Of a DNA stretch of 64,000 nt, positions 1 to 10,200 are shown one piece after another. Below the pieces are notes generated by a model. The model was not told where the DNA came from. It searched no databases and saw only the letters and a list, made by a program, of their open reading frames with translations. The first letter of the stretch is position 1; each line of letters opens with the position of its first letter. Source of the stretch: Cystobasidiopsis lactophilus (lineage: Eukaryota > Basidiomycota > Agaricostilbomycetes > Agaricostilbales > Chionosphaeraceae); NCBI GenBank assembly GCA_001599975.1, contig BCIO01000003.1:3458762-3522761 (forward strand). The letters are read 5' to 3'. The position numbers and the translations under genes were made by a program.

Positions 1-27
1 GACATCAAAAGCGAGGCAGCAACTCAC

Positions 28-154
28 CAAGGGTCAGAGCGTAGTTGAGGATGGTGGTGTCAATGTCCTTGGGGGCACGCTTCTCGACCATGCGGCCAGA
101 GACGGACGAGAGGAGCGCGGCGGCGGAAACGAAGGCGACGGAGATCTTGACCAT
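28..154 (-). CDS. Rds1-like ferritin-fold secreted protein, first exon only
   Basis: The ATG at 154 opens a frame with a typical secretory signal (MVKISVAFVSAAALLSSVSG), then a KR site and the words DIDTTILNYALTL. That last stretch matches the start of the Ferritin_2 domain of fungal Rds1 stress-response proteins, which usually read ILxYALTLEHLE. The exon ends at a GTGAGT donor (27 downward) in phase 1, and the rest of the gene lies beyond the left edge. Known family members are secreted or cell-surface proteins induced by starvation and other stress; their enzymatic role is unclear. The signal peptide and dibasic KR suggest export and Kex2 processing. Only 42 codons are visible, so the family call rests on a short motif. 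Confidence 0.6.
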
Positions 155-1116
155 GTTGGATTTGGTTTAGCTGTTAAAGAGCGTGAGGGGTGCAAAAGAG
201 CGACTGTAGTTGGAAGAGAGGGAAGAAGAAACCGAGAATGAAGAGGACCAAGAGGCAAGGAAGGACGGTTGGGCCTCTTGCATGGCGTTCATTGTTGTTA
301 TTGCTTTCCTTTGAAATCGAAGCAGTTCGATCAGAAATCCCAGTAATAGGGAGGCCTAACTCAATAAAGTGAGCCGAGTTGGGTTATAATAAATGTGACA
401 GGCCAAGCTTAATTTGGGCCAGGGCCTCAAACTTGGCGTGGGAGCTCACATATGCTTGCACGTTGAGGCTTTCCAAACGAACCAGGGATACCGGGTCTTC
501 GTGTGACATCCAAGGAGCAGGCAAAGAAGTCCCAAGGCTTGAAGAAGTCGCCGCCTCGACGAGAGGAGACGCGTCTTCAAAAGGTTGGCCCACTTCTGAG
601 GCAATCGATCTTCAGAAACAACCGTATCATGCTTTGCGATATTCTTGGGGCTGGGCCAACGCAGAAGAAGGCCTCCCGTGGCGGAAGATGTTGTTGTTGG
701 CAGCAGCGGCGAAAGGGGGCTCCGAGGACGAGGTGGTGCGAGAGAGGCATGAAACGTTCGCATGAGGAGTCGCCGTCAGCGTTGGTCAAGCATAACAACA
801 AGCAGCATTTGAGCACAAGCAGCATGCAGGCTTGAGAGCAGCTGCAAGTGCAAAGCTTGAAGGTGCTGGGGTGGCCAACTTTGGCTTGTGATAAGAGCAT
901 TGGGCAACTTTGCCTGGGGAGCAGTACATTGCCGGCTCTCAATCGATTTTATGTCCATCTCCAAAGCCTAGGCGACCAGTCAGAGCAACATCAGAGCAGA
1001 CGTCTTGACAGCAGAGGCGACAGAGCGTGCACCAGCCGATTTGCTGAGTGACGGGGAAAAAAAAAGTCGACCAACTCAAATCGGTTCGACTCTTCGACTC
1101 TTCGTGGAGCGCAACG
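155..1116. other. Divergent promoter region between the Rds1-like gene and BYE1
   Basis: No reading frame here resembles a protein. The region separates two divergently transcribed starts (154 on the minus strand, 1117 on the plus strand) and presumably holds both promoters. I see no clear TATA box or operator. Short frames in 379-1051 are not supported by any domain. Confidence 0.5.
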
Positions 1117-4100
1117 ATGTCGGGCCGGACGAAGCGGGCGTACAAGCCGTCGACCAAAGTTTTAGAGATCCTCCAGTCCCAGTCGCCAGCGGACAGCTTC
1201 CCGCAGGCGTCGCCGAAGCGCAAAAAAGTCAAGACTGGCAAGAACAAGGCCAAAGCCGGCTCGTCGAGGCCCAAGAGCGCTGCCCTGCCCCCTGTGCCGG
1301 TCTCGGACAAGCGGGCTAAGGTCACCAACATCGAGGACCTGCCCAACGATGGCCCCGGACCGTCGAACCGCATTTATTGCCACTGCCTCGGGACTGACGA
1401 CGGCACGCCCATGATCGCTTGCGAGGGCTGCGAGAACTGGTGAGGCCCCTCCATACATCTGTCAGCAACTTGGCAGCGAGCTGATGGTGGAAGGGACCGT
1501 ACAGGTTCCATTTTCGATGCATCGACCTTGACGCCCATGAGGCGCCTTACATCGAGTCTTATTTTTGCGACGTTTGCACGGAGTGCGAAGTCGGTGTTAC
1601 TACCAGTGAGCTCGCTCATTCTATCTCGGAGGTGTGGCTCCTGTGCATGTCCCGTGGGCTCGCTCTGGCCCGACGTCGACGCCAAGCCGTCCCGTCTCGG
1701 ACTTTGGCAATCACGCCGCCACCACCTTGTCCACCCACAAAATCAAGAGGGCGTGTGCTTGGAAGTGTTGGAAGGCGGCCCGTTGCAAAAACAATGGACA
1801 TTCTATGTGATGTGCATTGGCCAAACCCTCCTTCGTTCTCGAGCGGAGAAGGGCAAACCCCACACACATCCTATGCGCGCGCTGTCCTTCGAGCTACCTC
1901 TCGTTGCCAAGACCCATTGATTTGAGTCTTGCATCGAATGTCATGCCCGTCACTTTCGCCAGAGAGGCCTCGACACCGCACCAAGAGGGTCGAATTACGT
2001 GGCAACCCCCGGAAGGACGACGGCTGGGAGCGGCCACCCGACGCCAGCCAGGACATGCACAGGAGCTAACCTCCGAGTCATGCGCAGCCAGGACTGACTG
2101 ATGCCTGCTTTGCCAACAGAAATCCCAATGCAGCGCGAAGCCTCGCCCGAGCCTTATTCAGATGACGACCCTACCACAGACGACAGCGACGACGCAAACC
2201 ATCGAGATGACCCAGACGTCCGCATACCGTCCGACGACGACAGCGACGCCAGTGGGGCCGGCAACTCGGACTCGGACGACTCGGACCCTGTCCGAGCACC
2301 GCACTCGCCCAGGAAGAAGTCCGCTCCTGCGACTCGCTCTACTGGACCCTTGCCCGTAAAGCGAAAGCGAAAGGAGAAGAGAGCGGAAGGCCTGGATTCG
2401 ACCGAGGACGAGGATGAAGACTATCCTGGCGAAGGCGACGTCGACGTGGAGCGACAGCGCAAAGTCAGCAGGCCAAAACCGAAGGTATGGGAGTCTCCTT
2501 CTGTAAAGCTTCTTGTGCTGACAGTTTGGTCGATCAGAAGGAGAAGCCCAACCGTCGGCCGTCCATCAAGAGCACCGCCGAAACGGCTCAGATCGATCGC
2601 ACTCGCCAGAGCTGCATTGCGTCCCTGTCCAAAGCTCTAGAAGGCTTGCTGCCAGTCACTACAGTCACTCGCACCTTTGCTGAACAAGCCGAGGCCGAGA
2701 TGTTTGAGTTGTACAACGAGCTGGGTGCGCCCAAAGGCAAATACCTCGCCAAGTTCCGGACCCTGCTGTTCAACCTCAAGTCGAACGACATCTTCAAGGA
2801 GAAACTCGCAAGCGGGGCGTTGGATGGGCCAGGCGTGGTCAAGGTGTCTGTGGAGGAATTGATGACGCCGGAGCAGCGAGCGCTGGCTGAAAACGTCCGA
2901 GCCCAGTCGCTCAAGAACTCTGTCAAGCAAGTCGAAACCGCTCCCAGGGTCCGAAAGACGCACAAGGGCGAGGAAGTCGTCGACCAGTTTGCCACCATCG
3001 ACACTTCGATCCCCTACCAGCCGCCTGAGGAAGTCTTGGCCGACATCCCAACCGAAAACGGCTCACGCGAAGGCAGCAACACCGTCCAAAGCCCGTTGCC
3101 TATGTCGCCTGGCTCTCCTGGCACGCCCTTCGGCAACAACGACGACCGCGAATTTTCCCCGTCAGCCTTCAAGGTCCCCGATGTCCCAAGTCGCCGCAAG
3201 TCTACCGCCACTTCATTTACGCTCAATGCCGAAGATTTGGGCTTAGAGCTCACGCAGAAAGAAGAGTTTGATAACGAGGCAGAGATGGATTTCAGCGACG
3301 AGGAAAAGCCGGACACCTCAATGGGCGTGTCAGAAGGCAGCCGACGCTCTTCGGTCCCCAGCCCAGAAATAGCCAAACGTCCTGCTGAGCCAATTCGCTC
3401 GCCGTCCAAGAATTTTGACTTCGACTCTCTGTGGAGCTCCTTCGGCTCGCCCAATTCCACTCCCAAAATCCCGCAACAAGGTAGTCCGTCGCCCGAAAAG
3501 GAGGATGGTGGGGCAAGGGAAGTTGCGGCGGATGCTGATGATGACGACTATGATCCGTTCAAGGTGGACGCTTCGCGGGGAGAGGCGGACGACATGGACA
3601 TCGATGAGGTCCTCAACCCGGAAACTGCTGTCAAGAAACCCAAGTCGTCCACGCCTCGGGGCACGCCCCCGCCAGAAATTCCGACCATTAGCCGCAGCGT
3701 CATCATCCGCAACCTGCCGCCTGTTTGGGCCGGCGATGTGCTAATGCCCGAGGAGGGCGGCTACCCCGCCAGAGCCGTCCAAGTCGGTGGCCGCAACCTG
3801 GGCAATGCCGCTTCAATCTGGGCCAGCATCTTGCCCAACGGCTTGAACATCGATGGGCGCATTCCGTCAAAGACTGCCACCGACTACCTCGTGCAATGCT
3901 CCTTCGCCACATCGCGAGAGCTGGCCATTATCGCTTTGCTTCCAGAGCTGTCTGGCCCCACACCAGAAGCTCCGCAGCGTCCCACGGCCGACAAGTCGCA
4001 AGCCAGGCACGACCACCTGGTCAACTACTTTGTGCGCCGCGATCGCCACGGCGTCTGCCCGCCAGATCAGCAACGCAAGAAGATTGTTAAGGACGTTTAC

Positions 4101-4900
4101 ATCGTTCCTCTGAAGGCCACAGACCCTCTGCCCGAGTACATCGAGCTGCTGGATCAGAATTCGTTGGGCGAGCTGGGCGAGAGAAACACCGATCTGCTCT
4201 TGGCCGTCCTCGTCATGCAGAAAGGTGCCATCCCGACGGCCCGCCCCATCACCATCTCGCGCCCTGTTGCAACGCCAGCTCCGCCTGTGCCCTCTGCCCA
4301 GTCGGCCCCACTTGTACAATCTCCCCCTCTCAGCACCACTCCAATCCCTCCCCATCTCACGCCAATTCCGTCGTACCAATCGCCTATAGCGTCTTACGGA
4401 GCTCCTGTGCACTCTATGCCACCAGCAGCTTCTCTGCCTCCTCCAGTTCCAGGGCCTGCCATCGACTCGGCCATGCTGCAGGGTCTGATGAATCGTAGGT
4501 CATCATCTTGATTCACGCTGTCTTTGGCCTTGATACTCAAGGATGCGTAGAACCCGATTTATTGGCGTCGTTACTCGCCAGCTCAGCCGCCGCTCAGCCG
4601 CAGGTGCCGCCAACCAGCACGGCCTTGCTCAATTCACTCAACAGCAACCCGGCTCTGGTCCAGTCTCTGATGAACCCCGGAGCACCGTATCCGCCTCAGT
4701 ATCCTATGCAGTACCCGATGCAGCCCGCCTATGGCTATGCAGCGGGCCCAATGTACGGTGCGCCACCACCGTCTTCTGGAGGTCGTTCGCCACCGTACGG
4801 ATCTGGTGGAAGCCGTGGTCGAGGAGGCCGGCCGCCGTCGCAGGACTATTCGAACAGGGGCAGGGATTCGGGCTGGTCTACAAGGGGCGGCGGAAGATGA
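1117..4900 (+). CDS. BYE1: BYE1-like transcription factor: PHD finger, TFIIS-M and SPOC domains
   Basis: Exon 1 (1117-1439) and exon 2 (from 1505) join to give a full PHD finger (C-x-C near IYCHCLGTDDG, ACEGCENW, FHFRCIDL, FCDVC). A Cys-rich patch with AARCKNNGH follows near 1750-1806, but splice sites between about 1590 and 2120 remain unresolved. An acidic Ser/Asp linker (2120-2487) leads to the TFIIS central domain (about 2585-2950, beginning QIDRTRQSCIASLSKAL) and a SPOC domain (about 3680-4220, beginning SVIIRNLPPVWAGDVL). The tail is Pro-rich and ends in Gly/Arg repeats (GSGGSRGRGGRPP). Bye1 proteins bind RNA polymerase II on active genes through the TFIIS-M domain and H3K4me3 through the PHD finger. 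The last intron (from 4495) has two in-frame acceptors, at 4541 and 4550. The gene is convergent with its neighbour, with only about 33 bp between stops. Confidence 0.85.
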
Positions 4901-4933
4901 GTAGTTGGGAACTCTTTCCATCTTGTCTCCAGT

Positions 4934-5842
4934 CTAAGTGTACATGTCCCTGAATCCAGCTGAGTACAGCGATGCTTCCAATGCAATTTTGTCCCTTCGC
5001 TGCCCTTTGAGCACTTGCGCGGGCGTCCAGGTTCCATCATCGATCCGGGCAGTGGCGAAATCAATCAAAACTACCTCAAAGGATTCGCGACCAGTAGTGA
5101 GAACCTGATGACGGCCGTGATTTAGAATCCATCGTATTGAGGGCGGAGCCCCTTGCACATACCAGAATGTTTCGCTCCGTGGGTTCGAAGTCGAACACGC
5201 CTCGAGCGTGGACCTCTTGGACAGCGTCCTCGCAAAGTTTCTCGAGACGCGTCCTGCGTGGACACGGTTCCCAAGCTTGACGAGGCCCGCTAGTCCTACC
5301 GGAGTCGAACGCGACTTCGTAGGGCTCTCCGCTTCCTCTGTGGCGAAAGTTAGTCTTGTGATCAAAGACCAAGGAGGAACGACCGACGCTATAGCCTGCT
5401 TCTGAACAAATTCGACTAGCGTTTCACCAACGACATGCTCGAGGACGAGAGCGGGGCATATCTCGAAGCCACCTGCTTTAACCAGCTCCATGTTGGCAGA
5501 GCCGTAGCACGATGGCACGACAGAGCCTTGAATAGATCTCAAGTGTGCATAGGCTGTAGCTTCTCTGGTTGCCACTTGATACGCTTCTGAAGGGCCGTAA
5601 GTCGCACTAGAAAAGATCTTGAGGACGACGGAAGCAGCAAGGTCAGGTGTGTGGCGGCCGTTATCGTCAGAAGGAGGCGTCAGAGGTCCGCCGGTCTCTT
5701 GGGGACGCACTGTGCACGCGAACACTTGCGAATTGGCCGCAGGGTCCTGCTGCAGCAGATCCACGACCTCGCAAGTGAAGCTCAATTTTTGCTTAGTCAA
5801 GAACGACGAGAGCTGCTGTAGAGGAGGCCGAAAGGTAGCCAA
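4934..5842 (-). CDS. Protein-kinase-fold protein with altered catalytic loop
   Basis: The frame opened at 5842 shows a kinase N-lobe: a beta-3 lysine in SVVLKIFS, a helix with an acidic residue in ATREATAYAHL, and a hinge-like ALVLEHVVGETL. After an intron (roughly 5335-5400; branch-like ACTAAC before the acceptor), the catalytic-loop segment reads HARGVFDFEPTERNIL. A second intron (5105-5162) leads to VVLIDFATARIDD, the metal-binding Asp region. Such small fungal proteins belong to the RIO/APH-like kinase superfamily. In the loop the usual H-x-D is replaced: the position of the catalytic Asp carries Glu. The protein may be a weak or inactive kinase. Substrate and pathway cannot be read from the sequence. 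Confidence 0.6.
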   Translation of the reverse strand: MATFRPPLQQLSSFLTKQKLSFTCEVVDLLQQDPAANSQVFACTVRPQETGGPLTPPSDDNGRHTPDLAASVVLKIFSSATYGPSEAYQVATREATAYAHLRSIQGSVVPSCYGSANMELVKAGGFEICPALVLEHVVGETLVEFVQKQAIASVVPPWSLITRLTFATEEAESPTKSRSTPVGLAGLVKLGNRVHAGRVSRNFARTLSKRSTLEACSTSNPRSETFWYVQGAPPSIRWILNHGRHQVLTTGRESFEVVLIDFATARIDDGTWTPAQVLKGQRRDKIALEASLYSAGFRDMYT

Positions 5843-6112
5843 AGTGAGACTTGGCGAAGAAGGCTGGGATGGCGGAGAAGACGCAAAGCGGCAGCGCGGG
5901 TCAGGGCGTTGGGTGTATGAGTGAGCGCGGCCTGAAAGCTGGCTCGACTGCCGGCTGTCGCAGAGGCTTCGTCAACCCCAGTCTACTTGACTTATGTAGG
6001 ACATACGTAGCGTTGTTTCTGGACCTGGTGAAGGTCCGACCGTGTCGGAACGGGACAATAGAGGAAGGAAAAGGTCGGCCAAACCTGATGTCGATGTCAC
6101 TCATTTGAGACG

Positions 6113-7088
6113 TCAAAGTACATCGACGCCCACGTACTCGGACTCCGTACGGTTTGGTGAGTCAAGAGCCACACGGACAAGATTGGTCCAATAAGCCTGG
6201 ATGTCTGGGACTTCCAGCATGGCGCGGAGAAGCCAGAGCGTCTGTGCTTCTTGGACGCATAAGGTGGAAACCTTAGGTCGGCTGTGGTCGTCAAGGATAC
6301 CCGACGAGTCCTGGCCCATCATGACGTCTACCACCAAACCGTCGTCTTGTGCCAGATTGAGCATGTCTAACGTGGGCAGTCTGAGCCCAATGAAGGTTGC
6401 TCTGTCGGATGCTGTCTCCGCCCTCCATTAGCTCCACCAACTCGAAGAAAAGTAGACACGTCAACCCACCAGCAACGTAAGGGGTTCCTTCTCGATCGGC
6501 GAACATAAGCAGTTGCCGCAAAACGGCAGTCTGAGGCGCAAGCATGGGGCGCAGGTTCTCCACGGTAGTGTCGAACTGGCCATCATATGCTACCCAAAGC
6601 TCGCCCTGGAGAGTCACCAGTCGCTTCAGCTCGAGTATGGCTACAATCGAGCTGGTGACCTGATCTTGGGCGACCCTCGAAGCCGCAAACGCCCAATCAA
6701 CCGTAGTTCCAGCTCCAGCGGAGACCCCGCCAGACGTAGAGGCAGCCGTGGAGTACGCTTCCGACCACAAGAAGTCCTCAGGTCCAAGCATAGAGTTCAT
6801 CAGCCGAAGCAAAGTGGTGTGGAGATCAGAGGTCGATGCATGGGAAAGTGTCACTTCGTTGGTGGCAAGGAAGCCCGCGTTGTGCGCAGAAAAGTGGAAG
6901 ATATTGTTCAGATAGCCCAGGACAGCGTGCAACTGCCTCTGCAGCTCTCCAAAATCCCACAGCGCAAACTTGCCGGCAAAGTCGAAGGGCTGAGCGTTAC
7001 TACTTTCATGCCCGGCCGGCCTTGGATCTGGTGTGGAAATGTAGGGATATTCGCTTGTTAACACCTCCAACCCAGACACAAATGGCAT
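6113..7088 (-). CDS. Unrecognised helical protein
   Basis: I do not recognise this protein. Exon 1 (7088 to about 6420) encodes a helix-rich sequence with the words FALWDFGELQRQLHAVLGYL and a possible armadillo-like stretch (VLRQLLMFADREGTPYVAGG). The frame then changes and continues through TFIGLRLPTLDMLNLAQDDG to a stop at 6113, so an intron is needed near 6395-6440; its borders are not certain. There is no signal peptide or membrane segment. The gene is tandem with the kinase-like gene and ends about 270 bp upstream of it. The long Leu-rich helices would fit a scaffold or adaptor, but this is a guess. Confidence 0.5.
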
Positions 7089-7249
7089 GTGGAAGGCGGT
7101 GGGACAAGCAACCTAGAATTTTGAAGGTGGCAAAGCGAAGCAATTGTCGCTTTTGGTGCCTAGGTCTAATGTGGCTTGAGATAAAGAAGCCGTGGCGTCT
7201 TAATTGTTGGATATTTATTTGTACAAGGAGCATGGCTTTCTTGAGACGA

Positions 7250-10200
7250 CTACTCGACGACAATGTACTTTGATCGTGGCTTCTTCCCGCCCGCTGCCGA
7301 CCTTCGCCCAGGAGGAGGCACTGCAAGAGGGTCGGGAGATGCCCGCGCCGACGCTGGTGGGCCTTCGGCTCCAGCCGACGAGGGCGTGGGCGAGATCGCG
7401 GGGGACGCCAGTCGTGAAGGGGGTGGCGGCGGGCCAGATCCCAAGCTGCTGACGCTTCCGCGGGCCAACGGCGCCGAAGGAGGGGCCGACAAGTTGGGCG
7501 AAGTCGTTTGCGGGCGTGACGGTGGCGGTGGCGGGGGTGGCGTTGCTGCCGGCGTCTCTGCAGCTCCGCCAGTCTGAATTTACCTTGAGCTCAAATCGTC
7601 CATAGCAATAATAAAAGCAAGCCCACCTTCTTATTGACCCATCGCTTGAGCTCGGGATCGTAAACGAACGAAGTCTCCTCGCCAAGGTTGGCTCGGACTG
7701 GGCCCGGGCTGGCCGCGCCTCCGCCGTCTCTTCTGAACAAGCGACCTAGACCCCAAATCGATGAAGACGACCGAAGAGCTGTACAGAAAGAAGTGAGTCG
7801 CGGCAAATGACGGGCAGAGAGCAAAAGGAGACGAACAAGGTCCATCTTTGCTAATGTTGCTAGCATTACTGGCGTTGCTATCTTTGCTGTCTGAGGCCGT
7901 GACAGGTACTGAGGCGCTTCTTTCGTGCTGGTCAGCCGGTGAGGCCGATCTGTCGTTGGGCGCGTTCTCGGATGCGCCTTTCCGGCGCTTGCTGGACGAG
8001 TTTCCGAACCCAAGTTCGTCGTCGTCCTCGTCGTTATACTGGTCAAAAGACGTCGCTGGTCTGGCTTGTGCCGAAGCGCTGGGGGTCACAGCAGCGGAGG
8101 CGCCCATGGGCGAGATGAAACCCGACTCGTCCAGGGCGGCGGCACCTTCGGCGCCAGTCGAAAAGAAGGACGGCTGGCGGGACAAGTCATGGGCCGGCTG
8201 GCTCTGGCTCCACCAGCCTTGGTATTCCTGTTGAGCTGGAGGTTGACCGTCTCCGCTAGATGTCTGTTCATCGGGGCCGATGGGCTCGTCCAGTTCGGCT
8301 TGCGGCGACATGTCTGGGGCCTGCATCGGAAGCTTGGGCGCCCAGGAAGGGGCGGCAGCGTACGGATCTGCGCCGTAGCCAAGGAAGCCCATGGATTGCG
8401 AGCGGGTGTGCGTATGGTGAGGTTTCCGCTGAGAGGTGGGCGGATTCCGCTTAGGGCTGTTGGGTGCCGAAGGGGTTAAAGGTTTGAAAGACGGAGGAGG
8501 CACCGGCGGAGGGCCAGAGAGCGGAGGCGGTGGGAGCGGCGGGAGCTGATAGGTAGGGGCCCCATTAGCTTGGGCAGGCAAATCTGAAGCGGACTGGTTC
8601 CTGGAGACCGGGCCTGAGCCACCAGGCGAAATAGAGGAGTAGTTGGCGAAGGGACCAGACGGGGGCGGAGCTTTCTCCTTGACCGGCTTTGGTGGTTCAG
8701 CTTCGATTGTTTCGCCGGCAACGAAAGACGTGAAGCGGCCTTCGAGTGTGTTCCAGAGGCCATCCAGTGTGGGTCGCTGCATGGTTCTGGACACCCAAGA
8801 GCCTTCGGACTTGATTGGGACGCTGCCTGTGCGCTCCATGAGCTCTTTGGTCTGCGACAGTAGGGCCGAGTGGTAGAACGGCGTCGACTTGGTGGCTAGC
8901 TTCAAGGTGGCCGCAATGGCTTCGCAGTACCTGGAATGGGACAGTCTTGATGAGAGTGGTGATAGCGTGAAGAACAGCGAATACTCACCTGTGCCCTTTG
9001 GCAACCTGGCCGGCTTCGGCCAAACGGGCCGCCAAGACCAAGCGCCAGGCTTGGAAGGCAGGTAGTCCAATAAACGGCTCTTGTCCTTTGACTGTGGGCG
9101 CCAGAGAAATGGCAAATTCGAAGACTTCGGTGAGCATGAGCGCTTGCGTCTTGATCGAGCTGGGCGAGCTGGGCACCCGAAAGTCGTGCGAGAGCATGGA
9201 CAAACGAGAACCTAGAGACAGTCCAGCCGAGCCAGGCGGTAGTGAGAGCAAGTAGCTGAGCCTTCGGTAAGAACGAGAGGCCGCTCAGAATCAAGGGACG
9301 AAGGCACTGACCAAATGTGAGCGGCCTCGATCTTGCCATTGACTTGCAACACATCGCCCATAGACACCAAAGCAGCTGCATCGCCACCAGAGGCCGGTTT
9401 GTTGAGCCACATCATAGCCAGAGTGTCCAGCCAGCTGTCGAGCGCAAACGGCGGCAACGTGCGACTCTGAGCCGGCACATCTGGAAAGGACGGGATGGCC
9501 GGACTGGCCGCTCGAGAAATACCGGTGGCTGCCATAGGGACGGGTAGGCTGGCCGTGGTGATCTGAGGCGTTGTGTGCGTGCTCGGCGCCCGGGTCGGGA
9601 AGACGTTCTCGACTGCGCGAGCAGCAACGCTTTGAGGACCTGCGCGAGCTCGGGAATAAGTGCAAAACGCACCTGCTGAGGCCCCCAGTCCTGCGAATAG
9701 ACCATACGCAACTTGCAGGCCTTCTTGCCCGCCACCTTGGACCTGTAGGTCGGTGTTTACGAACTCTGTGACTACGTCTCGCCAGGTCTGTTTGTCCATC
9801 GAGGTGGCCAGAACCATGGCATGAGCAAAGAGCTGCCTGTCCAGGGCATACCGCAATGCAGCCTGGCGGTCGCCCTTGACCAAGAAGCCTTGAATGGCAG
9901 TGAGGTCGGATGCCCGCAGCTCGGTGACGGCAACAGGGGGGCTGGACGAGCGATTGGAGGGAGTTTGAAGGTTCACAGGCGTGATAAAGTTGTTGGCGTC
10001 CGGAGCGTTCGCGGATTTGCCGGCAGCCTTCGCCTTTTCGGGTGCCAAAATCTCTGTCACCACATCGTCCAATTTGGTCCTGCGCAGTGGATGACAGAAA
10101 GGAGTCAATAAAGCACGCTGCAAAGCGATAAAAGTCAGCTTACGAGCCTGAGAGCTTGCCGTCGTTGTCCACAAGCACTTTCAACAGCTTGAGCAAGATG

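Noticed and set aside
5180-5200. GGGTTCGAAGTCGAAC, resembling a tRNA T-arm.
   Set aside because: No acceptor stem or anticodon arm is nearby and the bases lie in the kinase-like coding exon.
7848-8234. Long plus-strand open frames opposite SEC16 (also 8066-8479, 13134-13838, 13574-14050).
   Set aside because: They are antisense shadows of a GC-biased low-complexity coding region; no start context, domain or splice pattern supports them.
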